From: Epiperipatus broadwayi
Taxonomy: Eukaryota; Onychophora; Udeonychophora; Euonychophora; Peripatidae
Reading direction: 5' to 3'
NCBI GenBank assembly: GCA_028023455.1
Contig: JAQFVV010000322.1
Span: forward strand, 558,001-622,000
Length of the DNA: 64,000 bases
A model generated the notes under the pieces. The model was not told the origin of the DNA. It was given only the letters and a program-made list of their open reading frames with translations, and did not search any database. Below are positions 35,140-46,900 of the stretch, in pieces (positions within the stretch are counted from its first letter, which is position 1; each line of letters begins with the position of its first letter). Both the position numbers and the translations under genes were made by a program.

Positions 35140-38100
35140 TTTTCTACATGTATGTGGTCATGTGTATCAGTTGTATGAGATAGTGTGGATAATTGAAGGG
35201 TGCTTTAAAAATCTGAATTCAAATCCCCTATACTTAGTACTAACTAACTAAATTTAAATTAAACTATAAGTGTAAATGAAGGCTTTTATAATATTGAATC
35301 CTTTTGAGGGAATTCCATTTTTATGAGACTCCCCCCATCTATGTATGGTTCCAGTCATTGAAAGAAAAGACATTTCATCCAAGGATATTAGTCATTTATA
35401 CAAAAAAATAAATAAACAAATATTACTAAATTAATTGAATTAGTAATAAACAAAAATTCTGTCTTGTCATAAGTGAATGAATTTAATATGAACAATAAAA
35501 TCTTTCTTTCATATTAAGTTTACTTATTATCCTGGTCAAGTACAAGAAAAACCTAAATTTTATTGAATAAAAAAAAATTAACCCAATGATCTTTTCATTT
35601 TTTTCCATCTAATGATTTTCTAAAATTGATTATTCCAATGTAAATGGATTTAAGAAGCAAAGGAAATAAAATTGGATATTTTTTGTATGTTGATATACAA
35701 AGATGATACAATGTATTAAAAGTTTATAGTATTGTCTTATTCGTTTTCTTAATTTGAGTAGTAATGTTCATTAAGAATAACGTTCTTTTATTTTCCAGTC
35801 GTCAATCATTGATGAGGCAATCAGTATACTCTGTTGTTCAGAAACATTTCTCTCATGTGATGTTGGCATCCCTTTTTTGTAAATCATCTTGCTATAAATT
35901 GATATTGGATATTGAATTATATAGATGAAGTATTTATTAGGCATTTCAGTAGGATTGAGTAATTACACTGTTTTTGGTTAGAACAATAATATTTGATCCT
36001 ATGGCAAATTGTCTTTATTCATGATGCATTTTATATAACTTGAAATCTTTTTAAAATAAGTGTTTTAATGATATTTATCTTTCTTAAAATTCAAGTTTAG
36101 AACAATCTCATTAAAAATTTCTCTAAATATTATATTTAAGATAATTTCGTTTTTGAAATTATTATTAATGATCTTAAAGAGTAATTTATTTACTCTTTTC
36201 TCGAGTGATATTAGAGTTCCTATGTTAACAAAGATTTTATAAACAAGGAAAGTTCATTCAAACTATTGACCTATCTTTTTAATATGTTTGGTATTCGAAC
36301 ACAGCAAAATAACTAAGCATTGTGACTGGTTCATTTGTAAAAAATAGTATTAATTTTGAAATTATTTGATTTAGCTTTTATAGTGGAATCGATTTCCAAT
36401 AATTAGCATGTGTTAAATTAGTATTTCATTTCACGATTTTGTATTCAATTATTGTTGAATGCATCATAATTAATAATTGTATAATTGAGTTCTAATGTTA
36501 TTTCCTTCATGTTTACTTGCTAAGATACGACTTGACCTAATGTTATCTCTTATGTTTTGCATCTTGATTAGTGATATTAGTCAACTTAAATAATCATTTT
36601 AATATTTGATTTCATTAAAACATCTATTTATTTGACTTGACTTTTGTTATTAAAAATTTATAGTCTAACATTTAAGTTATATACTTGTGTACATGGGTAT
36701 TATAATGTAAAAGGGTAACATATTTACTATTTATAAACTTACAATTCTAATTTTAAGTTTATGGTTTGATATTACACATAAACAAGTGAGCTTAATAATA
36801 TTGTAAGTTACCCTTGCATTAGTATCTCGACTAAAAAGAAGTATATACTACTATTTTTTTTTTTGGCAGAATAACAAATTAAATGTGTTTCATTTTAAAA
36901 AAAAGGTGTGAATTCATCAATTGGCAAGAAGGTTTTAAATTGATTAATGGGTTAAAATTTAAAAGATATATTTGCTGATTGTCATCACCAGATATTTTTT
37001 CATACATTGAACATAATATATGTGCCTGTAAAATAGTATTATAAGCTAATTAAAATCATGAGTGGTATTCTTTTATATGATAATATTTTTATCAAGTAGA
37101 AAAAGTCACCCTTTGAATTATCTATCAGTTAAGAACAATGGTTTTTGTATCCATCTTACATACTTTTTACAATTTTGAAGAGATATCCAACTTAATGAAA
37201 TTTAGCCAAAGGATACACATTCTGATGAGATACTACAGATATCTTAAAATATGGAATTTTTTAGGAGTACTATCTAATGATAAAGAAGTTTTTATTTTTC
37301 TAATTTCTAAAAATAAGCAAGATTAAAAGGCTGCAATAATTATTATGAAATATCACTGTTATCTACTGTGGCAAATGAACTTGCAAGGATTTTATGGAAT
37401 AGATTGCTTCTACCTTTGCCAAAGATTTACTATAAGTTTTTGTGCCAGGGATTTTTATAATAATGATTTTTGGAATAGTTTATAAATGGCTTTATGAAGC
37501 AAGTATCAAGATATGATATAGATTTGATAGCGAAGTTTTCAATTTGAATCAGTAAAAGTAATTGAATGATTTGCTATTTGGAAAACCATGTAGCATTTAA
37601 GCAAAAAATGTGAAAGGGATGAGCTCCCCCAGAAATTTTTAGTTTTTGAAATCTATCATTTTGTTATTGCATAAAGCATAGTAGGACATTTGAACTGATT
37701 AAAAGTAAAAATAAGAATCTTGTCTTTACTAAATTTATAATTTGTTGATGATTAATGTAAAGAATGTTTTTAGTGCTTTGAACGCAACCATTCGAGACTT
37801 TAATTTAGTAATCAATATTTTATCAGCCATTGAATAAAAAATATTATTTAGCAACTTTTAACATGCATGATTATCAAGTTCAGAATGTAAAGTAACAAAA
37901 GTTTCGGCATGTTTTTAGGTAGAAAGACAGATATTTCATCATATTGATATAATTAATTCAGTTAAATTAGTTGTATGTAGAATTGTTATTTTACCCAATT
38001 TACTATATAAAGTGAGAGATAGACAAACTCCCTGTCAATATAAATAAAGATGATGGAAAAATTTTATTTGTCATAAGATTAGTATGTTCCCTTTACTTGA

Positions 38101-39030
38101 TGTGGTGCTATTGAATCTACTATTGTAAAGACGTTATTTTAATTGGATTGGCTATATGAAGTGCAGATGGTAACAGATTTTCTTTAAAAAAATGTTTTTA
38201 ATGAATTTGAGCATGAGGCAGTAGATCTCATATTATAAACATTATTTCAGATATTCTAAAAAAAAAATGCAATTTTGATTGCTTTTATTTAAGAAAGTAT
38301 GGATGAGAATGTAATAAAGAATTACATTTAGAAAAGGTATTGATATTTTTTAAAAAATGTAGAGTGCTGAGAAAAAAATTTAAAAAATAACACAATAAGT
38401 TCAAATAAATTGACTTGATATATGTGGATGTATTTATATTTCTTGGATTAGTTTGTATAGATATCACAAAATTCATCTTTAACTTTTTATTCTTTGTCTT
38501 TCTACCTTTTTGAACAACCAAACTTATTTATAGGTGTTCACTAATGCTGATGACTTTCATGAAGATTTTGAGCATTTAAAAAATAATTATATATAGATGT
38601 TATAATTACCTTTTCAAATATATTTTTATTTAACAATGAATATAGTTTTTAGAATTATCACTACTTGTATACCAAATAATTATTAAGATATATATTTAGT
38701 TTTTTTTTTTCCAAGTGTTTATTTATATATGTTAAAATGAAGATTTTTCACAGACTATACATATAAATAAACATATTATTTTGTTTCATCTATGTATGTT
38801 TCGTACTTCTATTGTATTGATGTTTTGGCTGAGTCGTATCAATCATCAACTAGGTAATGAAGGTTATTATTAAAAAAAATATGGTAGTGGTGCTGTAAGC
38901 GTTGACATATAACAGTTTTAAACATTTAATCAATACAAAATAAGAGCAGATAATAGCATATATGAAAGAAAAAAAAAACAGTATTAAAATCAACAGCTAT
39001 TTGGAAATAATGGATTTTAATTTTTTTTTT
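35140..39030. other. AT-rich intronic stretch
   Basis: No gene or recognisable element. The short frames (for example 37138-37326) have low-complexity composition and no family match. Confidence 0.5.
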
Positions 39031-39324
39031 TTTTCAAATGGAAGGTAGTTTACTTGTGTCATTATGTTTATTGTTACAATTTAGTGTCTTAAGGATCTCT
39101 TCAACAAAGAGAGATCAAGTCATTGATCTCTTTAAGAACCCAGATTGTATCAATAAACATGATGATACATGTAAAATACCTTCCATTCACAAAAATTTTT
39201 TAAAACCCATTAATCCAAATAGCAATTGATTTTTATTGTTGTTTTTTTTTATTTAATACAGTACTATCTTTCTCCATACAATATTACCATCTAATGTAAG
39301 CCATAGTAATTAATGGATTCTAGA

Positions 39325-40140
39325 TGATTAGTGCATCAAAATCCCTATCTAATACCTATTCGTCCAATATTCCCAGACTACTTTCGTAGCTTATGGTTTT
39401 CATCAATGAGAAGCCTTGTAGATCAGAGAGCATTGCACCTAGATTTTTGGATCTAATGCAACTCTACCTTTTATCCTTTTAGTTCACTATAAAACTATGA
39501 CCCCAAACTGAAAATACAGTTATGTTTTCAATCCCAGCTTGTATTGTCATACAGATCTGAATCCAATTCAGTACATATATATTGATGTCTTAAGAAGCCT
39601 TGTAGATCAGAGAGCATTGCACCTAGATTTTTGGATCTAATGCAACTCTCTACCTTTTATCCTTTTAGTTCACTATAAAACTATGACCCCAAACTGAAAA
39701 TACAGTTATGTTTTCAATCCCAGCTTGTATTGTCATACAGATCTGAATCCAATTCAGTACATATATATTGATGTCTTAGACTTTTCTAATAGCTATAGGC
39801 GCTAACATCTTTTGGTTGGTATTAATATTAAACCACTATAACATCATATGACCACCAATTTTTATGTTTGTACAATCTGATATCGCACTAGAAAATTACT
39901 CCATATAATATTGCCACCTTTTGTGGTAATGTGATGTTATAGTGATTTAATACCAATCCCATCCAAAGGATATTGGTGACTATCATTATTAAAATACCAA
40001 AGATACTAAAACATAGATACTGAACTGGGTTTCAGATCTGTGTGACTGTACAAGCGACTTAGCTTCTCACTGATGAAAACCATAAGCTAAGAAACTAGTA
40101 CCAGGGATATTGTATGGAGCCAGTTGCTACTATGTTAACA
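39325..40140. repeat. Fold-back repeat related to the 304-645 element, with internal tandem duplication
   Basis: The outer arms carry CCAATATTCCCAGACTA...TTTTCATCAATGAGA (minus-strand sense, 39362-39411) and CTCACTGATGAAAACC...GAAACTAGTACCAGGG (plus, about 40063-40110), the same sequence family as at 412-538. Inner arms GGTATTAATATTAAACCACT and AGTGATTTAATACCAA also pair. Hammerhead-like strings (CTGATGA, GAAAC, TAGT) are present, but stem II is not formed. Confidence 0.65.
39411..39779 (+). repeat. Tandem duplication, two units of about 185 bp
   Basis: AAGCCTTGTAGATCAGAGAG to TATTGATGTCTTA occurs at 39411-39595 and again at 39596-39779. The copies are nearly identical, differing mainly by a CT insertion, so the duplication is recent. 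It lies within the left part of the fold-back element. Confidence 0.93.
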
Positions 40141-40462
40141 GATTGTGTAAGAATAAGAATTAATTGTCATGTGATGTTATAATCATTTTTCTGTTCTTGT
40201 GTTCTATTGATGAACCTTTAATTTCTTTATATATCAATGCTTTCAGCACTTTGCAATGATTTTTATAACATTCATCAGTCATTTAATGGCAATCTATTCC
40301 TGCCAAAACATTGGTATGATAGTACTATGAATCATACATAAATGAATCCAGATATTAATAAGAAAATATTTTAAATAAATTATATTAACAATTGTTTTGT
40401 AAAATATTTTTGTAAGTATTTTCATATGTTCTATTTTAATATATTTATTCTTTTCATTTTAG

Positions 40463-41236
40463 GATACAGCAACCAGTAATTAAACTCGTTAAATGCATAA
40501 ATAGTACTACAGCAAATAAAAAAGAAACTGATTCTAACATTAAGCTGGAACATTATAAAACTAATCTCTGTGATAAAAAGCCTCTTACTGTTTCAAATAC
40601 TGATCTAAGCAAACAAATTATTACAAGAAGTTCTAAACAACAGATAGAATATAATAAAAAAAATACTTCTCCAATAGTATTGAAAGAATGTATTGAAGAA
40701 AAACAATTATATGATAAAAATGTCCAAATTACATCTTCTCTAAAAAATGTAAACATAATCAGATCAAGAAAACGTAGACGTTCATTTTCTGAAGATGATT
40801 ATCCTGAATTTTTTATAGATTGTTTGATTCATAATGATTCCATGAAAAAAAATTCTTGTTCATTCATGAGAAATTCAAATACTCTTAATATCACAGATTT
40901 TACTCATCCTAATCCTTTAAGAAAAGAAATAATAGACAATGAAATCTCTTCTTTTTGTCGCAATCAGTCTCCAAAAAAAGAAGTTAAAAAACATGTTGTT
41001 TTTGCAACAAATCCTACTTATCAAAAAATGGATACTATTAAAAGCACACCTACTAGAACTTGTCTGGTTAAACATCTATCAGAGCCAACATTGCCAATAA
41101 AACCTTGTTTAACAAAATCTTCAGATACCGATTTCTCAATTATAAAAAAGGAATTTATTGAAGTACCACCTCCAAGAACAGAAATAGGCGTGAAAACATT
41201 ACGATCAACTGCAAAAAGAAAAGCAGCCAAATCTTT
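40463..41236 (+). CDS. Large exon of a Rif1-like protein (PP1-docking region)
   Basis: The acceptor TTCATTTTAG ends at 40462, and the donor GTAAGT starts at 41237. The exon reads through 774 bases without a stop from IQQPVIKLVKCINS to AKRKAAKS, and enters with one base completing the Trp codon left by the exon at 15600. The protein is polar and probably disordered. It contains a basic, NLS-like cluster RSRKRRRSFSEDDYPEF and, near position 41000, KKHVVFATNPTYQKMDTIK. KHVVF fits the K/R-x-V-x-F docking motif for protein phosphatase 1. The following N-P-x-Y-Q, an acidic D, and TRTCLVKHLS resemble the conserved stretch after the RVSF motif in animal Rif1. Rif1 recruits PP1 to control replication timing and double-strand break repair. 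I see no SILK-type partner motif. It could be another nuclear PP1 regulator. Confidence 0.6.
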
Positions 41237-43765
41237 GTAAGTTTTATGATTATTATTTTATATAGACTTCAGTTTCATCAACAATTTATTAATTTTTATA
41301 AAACAAAAAAAAGTTTATTTTCTAATTTAATTATAAATTTATTAAACGAACATTGAGTTTTGAATGTTTGAGGAATATATTTTTAGATTTTTAAATGCTG
41401 GAGACAAATAGTTTATTCTTCACATGTTAATGTATATGTATTCAATGAGAAGAAGCAATAATTTAATAGAATAATTATTAAAAAATTTATATAAAATACA
41501 TTATAATATAACTTATAGAAATACATTATTTATAAAATTTAAATCATTTACTTAAATATATATTCCAATAAAGCATTGTAATCTCTGTATCTGATTTTTT
41601 TTTTAGTTTGCTACTTCTTATTGTCTTTTTAATTTTGATATTTCTAATTTTTTAAAACTTTTTTAATAAACTTTTATTGTTTAAATCAGTGGGGGGGGGG
41701 GGTTTATTTACTGAAATGTATGAGTGTAAAAATTAAAATATTTCATAAAATTGATTTTTATGACATATTCATGAAGATATTACTCATGCTCATAAATAAC
41801 CTATTTATTCAATATATTCTAAATTTAAATGTTTACCAGATGAATATTAAAAAGAAGTGAATAGTTGGGAAATGGAGATCATTAAATATAGTATTGAAGA
41901 GTAGTATATGTATGTATTTGGAGTTAGTTAGATTTGAAATCTATTTCTGGTATTGAATGAGATGTAATAATGTTTGATGAGTGAGCAGTGATTGAGGAGC
42001 ATTTATGTATTTGCTAAAGGGATTTTGTTATAAAAAATACATTTTTAAAATGGATTGGCATTGTATATATAAACTTAATTTTTTTTTTATTATTTTATTG
42101 AAATAATTAAATATTTAATTTTGAAATTATAATGATAATGAAAAATTACATGATTGAGTGAAAGATGAATGAATATTATCTACTATCATTTTAATTCATT
42201 AATAATTGAGACTAACATTTATAATTAAATTAATCTTTGTTAACTCATTCTCTCGCCATATATTTTCATCTTTTGTCACTTAGATTATTACGAAATACAT
42301 ATTAATTAAATATTTTGCAGCTTTATTTCTACTTCTTCACAAACATAATTAATTTCAAAAATGCAATCACAAATCAAATATTCATTTAAAAGCATATTTA
42401 TTTATTTTTACATTGATTTCACTCCAAAAAAATTTTAATTGGATAATGCAAAGTTCATTCAGCATACATTAATTATTAAAAATATATACAAAATAAAATG
42501 TATTTTTTATCGTAATTATATATGTCATAATTTATATTTATAAACTTATAGATAATTGAACTCACATTTCAAAAATAAAGTAGACTTTCAATAACTTACA
42601 CTAACATCTTTTATATTAGAAGACTTGGTAGATGTTTTATAAGCATAGATTGATACTTTTATTTATTTATTAACAAAATTACCTGTCTAGCATCCTACAT
42701 TGGTGTATATAATGGGGGGGGGGGGGGGATAACCAGAATTTTGTAATAAAAAATTGTTTATTTATTTTTAATTGTTATAAATTTAATCTCTTTCAAATTA
42801 TTATCCATTTGATGCAAGACATCAGTCTAAACATATTCTTCATTTTTGAATTTAATTAAAAAGTGTTCTACACTCAAGGCTTTGAGAGATGATGTTTTGT
42901 GGGGTCAAGCTTGCATTCTTTTCTTTGTCACAATACAAGATGGTTACATTTTATCACATCATGTAAATGTTTCTAAATTTGCAGATAAAATATCTTACTG
43001 TTACAAACTAAATTTGAGAGAAAAATGATGTTTGCTTCAACAAAAAAAAAAGAAATCAGCGTTGTTTTGACATTGTACTTGACTTGCAATGCTTTTTAAG
43101 GAGATGGTGAATTTAACATTTCACTTAAATCTCTCATAAATTTGTGTTTTTATGAGATTATCTTTCTTATAATTTTTTTCAAGCATTATACCTTTTTTCC
43201 TTGTCATTTCTATAAATCAAAACAGAATATCACATTTGTCAAACTTTTCAGCCATTATAAAAAAAATTGAGAAAAATGCAAAATGCATTTCACAAAAAAA
43301 TGTTCTACATGGCACCATGATTTCACATGGCAATGTCATTTGGCAGAATTCCTGCAAGATGAACATAACAACAGAAGCATATATTATGACAGGCATGCAA
43401 ATAAGAGAATGGTCCAGTTATTTTTGGGTCCCCTCTCATATATTGTATATATATAAAACTTTAAAACATAATAATAATTTCCAAAATCAGACTCAAATGA
43501 TCATGAAATGAATTTAAATATTTATATTTCTTTTAGATAATTTTAACTTGAAGGAAAATAAAAACTTTTTGTTTTAGATATTTTTGAATGTAATTTTGAT
43601 AAACTTTTTAGCTTAGTTTATTAAAAAATAACATAAATGTAAACAGGGTATAAAAAATGAGCCCTAATTAAGAAGCTTGAACAATATCAAAACAACTTTG
43701 AAAAAAAAAAATGATTGTTTTCTAAAAGAATAAAAGCAAAACCAGTTTGATTTTCATTCATTTAG
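41237..43765 (+). other. Probable intron or 3' flank, with two poly-G runs
   Basis: AT-rich sequence with no supported gene, but with uninterrupted G runs of 12 (41691-41702) and 15 (42714-42728). These stand out in a genome this AT-rich. The frames at 42846 and 43236 have no family match. Confidence 0.45.
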
Positions 43766-43970
43766 AGAAATGCAGTTGCAATTAAAAATTCATAGAGTGT
43801 TGCAGAGTTACAGTCTGAGGGGTTCAAAAAGTTATTTTCTAATTACCAGAAGAGTTGTTACTGATGGACCATTTTGGCCATATTATAGTTTGGCTGAACC
43901 ACTTTATCATTATGGTTTTGCAAGTATTAAGCTGCCTACATTAGAAATTAAAGTAACACTATTTTATTAA
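43766..43970 (+). CDS. Possible terminal exon of the Rif1-like gene
   Basis: The pyrimidine-rich acceptor TTTTCATTCATTTAG precedes 43766. The open frame starting there uses the two bases left by the 41236 donor and one base of its own to complete Leu, then reads E-MQLQLKIHRVLQSYS and 52 more residues to a TAA at 43968. AATAAA overlaps the stop, though such a hexamer is common in AT-rich DNA. The residues are unusually mixed for this window (Trp, Pro, His and Gly in FWPYYSLAEPLYHYGF), unlike a random AT-rich frame. They do not clearly match the Rif1 C-terminal domain. Phase agreement alone has a one-in-three chance. It could instead be an old transposon fragment. Confidence 0.25.
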
Positions 43971-46900
43971 ATAAAACTTTCATGTTTTGGAAAATTAGCA
44001 TAATCATGTCTAGACATAATTATGTAAAAGTAGATATTGAATTTTACAATTTTGGATGGGTTTTTTTAAATAGGATATTCAAATTAATTGATTCAAATAT
44101 ATTTGTCTTGTTTATTATATTAAGTTCATTTAAATTAGCCAATTCAAACATTTAAAAAAAAAAATTAATTTTTTATATTTATCTTTATTTAATTTTTCAT
44201 ATTTAAGTTACAATTTCAATATAAATTTTGTTCCAAATCTTTATATGTCAAATACATCAAATGAAATTGATATATTAAAAATATTCTTTTATTAATTGTT
44301 ATTTTGAAAAGCTTTTAACTATAAGTTCATATATATATGTGTGTGTGTGTGTGTTGATAAATCATTTCAAAGATGTAATGTTTCCAAAATAATTATTTTT
44401 AGAAACATTATATCCTGCAACAATTATTATTTGATTTTTTTTTAAAAATTCAGAATTATTTAATTAGTTTAATATCTTATAATTGCTAGCTTTGTTATTT
44501 AAATATGGCAAACAGATTTTTATGATCTATGTTTATCTCTAGTAATTGTGTATGTTTGTTCATTCCAACTGTTTTAAACTTTTCTTGAAAAAATGTAATT
44601 CAATATAAATAATACATTATGTATATTAAGAAAAGCATATTTAATACTTTAAAATATATCAAGATAATATGCTGAGTTTGATTTCAACTAACTGGTAGTC
44701 ATACTCATTATGTTGATGTATTTTAATTAACAAACTTTTCTTAGTATGAGTGTGTTTGATACGTAATTAAATTTTGAAGAGTTTTTGTTTTATTAGTAGT
44801 TAATTTATTAACTACTATAATCTATTTTAGTGTCTAAGTTTGTGTTTAGTCCAAACTACTGTGCTCATACCTTTGTTTAGTTATAAAACAATGAATTTTA
44901 TTTTTATATCTGATTGGTGGTATGATGCCCTTATAATACTGTATGACCAAAAATGTCATACATATATAAAGTAAGCAAATATCGGTCATTTTCTTGTGAT
45001 AATCTAGTTAGATAGCTAACACGTCTTTAACTTTCATTTTATTTAGATTATTGAAATCAGTATTATTATTGGTACTTTAGATGATCATTCATCATCATTA
45101 CTTCTTATCAAGTGCATCAAGATACTGATTATCCATATACTTCATTCATTATCTATCTATATTGTACCCTCACTTCCTGATATATAATATAAGTTAAAAT
45201 ATGACTAGCTCAATTAAATCGTTATGCTCGGCTAAAATATGTATAACTATCATTAATATATTTTTATAATACTATATCTTATTAGATTCATTATAACTTA
45301 CCAAAATTAATATAGTTCAATATCATGTACTAATTAAATAAGTATTTATTAAAATCATGAGACTATGAAGTGAAGTTACAAGTGGTAATTGAATTTACAT
45401 TGAGCTAATGTCTTCCAAAGACACTATCTCAATGGCATAAGAATACTATTACCTCTTTATTATCTCATTACTACATCTACAGCACTCTTATGTCTTTTAT
45501 AAAAATTAACTAACTTCAATAATAATAATAAATAAATCTCAATCTTTTATTAAGGAAATATAATTAAATAATCTCAGGTTCTTTTAATTATTTTAAAGTA
45601 ATAATATTTCTTGCAGATAGGCATGATAAGGGATTTAATATCAAACCTAACTACACCTAACTTATCATAATAATAATAACTAACAATAATAATTTCTAGT
45701 GTATAAATTAATCTTATCTATTTTATTATACTATTAATCATTAAGGAAATAAGTGAATCATCTACATGTCTTTCATTTTCATATAGTATCTTAATTTAAA
45801 AATTATACTAAAATCTTATAATTTAATAATATGTGGCAATAAATAATATTATACTCTTATATTGTGCATTATAATTACCTTGTGACCATTATAATATTAT
45901 ATGTTAATGTCAATCAATTTCTATAAATTATATTAAGAAAATACTGTGTTTCTTTTTAAAATAATAATAATAAATTCATATTGTGCAAAATATTATGTTT
46001 ATTCAAATTATCTGTTGTCAAATGCTGTGGTGCAAAATAATGAATTCGACACACTTTTAAACAACTTAAACAAATTTATTTACATCAACTTTAATAAACA
46101 ATTTATGTACATTATTTACATTACAAGTGGAAACCAAAGAAAATAAAAAATAAGAAAAATAATAATACAAGATTTTTACACTATTACTATTTCCATAAAC
46201 ATAAATAGATAATCCATACATTTCTTAAATGTTTTATCAGTAACATTTAATTAAGTTTATGAATTTAAATCTTAATAGATATCATTTGTCATTAGTTAGT
46301 ACAAAAGAAGACTTTTATGTAAAATATCACTTATGTAGCATATGTAAAATAAACAAACTTTAACAATTAAAAATGCTACTTCACTTAAGTATTATTGCTA
46401 TTTCTATTATAATGTACTAGTATGTATTACATTTACTATTAGCATTAATCAAATATCAACTAATGTATAGACTGATATAACTTTATAATATAATGACATT
46501 TATTGATTATATAATTATTTACTTCATTCTGATGTAATTCCATACTGTATGTCTTACCAAAATATGCAATACATATATGTTCTTTTCTTAAAATAATATT
46601 TAAAATTATTCAACAATTTCAAATTTTATAAAGTATTATATTAAAATAAATTCTATGATTCTTTTCTATTTAAACTACTACTCTTCTCTACTCGTAATTC
46701 CTATTCCTTCCTAATAAAATTCTATCTACAAATATCATTTTAACCTTATTTAACTTCAGTAACAGCTTACCAATTTTTTAAAAAAATAATGACTATCCAA
46801 ACTATCTTATACCTCATCATCGATATACGATAAACCCTTCAAACAAAATATAAATTTCTATATAAAATTAATTTAACTTATCTAATAAAAAAAAAAAAAA

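Larger units (their letters stand above)
15712..40462 (+). other. 24.75 kb intron of the Rif1-like gene, filled with mobile elements
   Basis: Bounded by a GTAAGT donor and a TTTTCATTTTAG acceptor. It contains the 16.8 kb block, tandem repeats, a LINE fragment, a Gypsy element interrupted by a LINE and a MITE, the 35.1 kb hammerhead candidate and the 39.3 kb fold-back. All coding-competent elements in it (LINEs, Gypsy) lie antisense to the host gene. Whether additional host exons lie inside cannot be decided by reading. Confidence 0.45.

Noticed and set aside
37138-37326. 62-residue frame in the large intron
   Set aside because: No splice context and no family resemblance. Expected by chance over this length.
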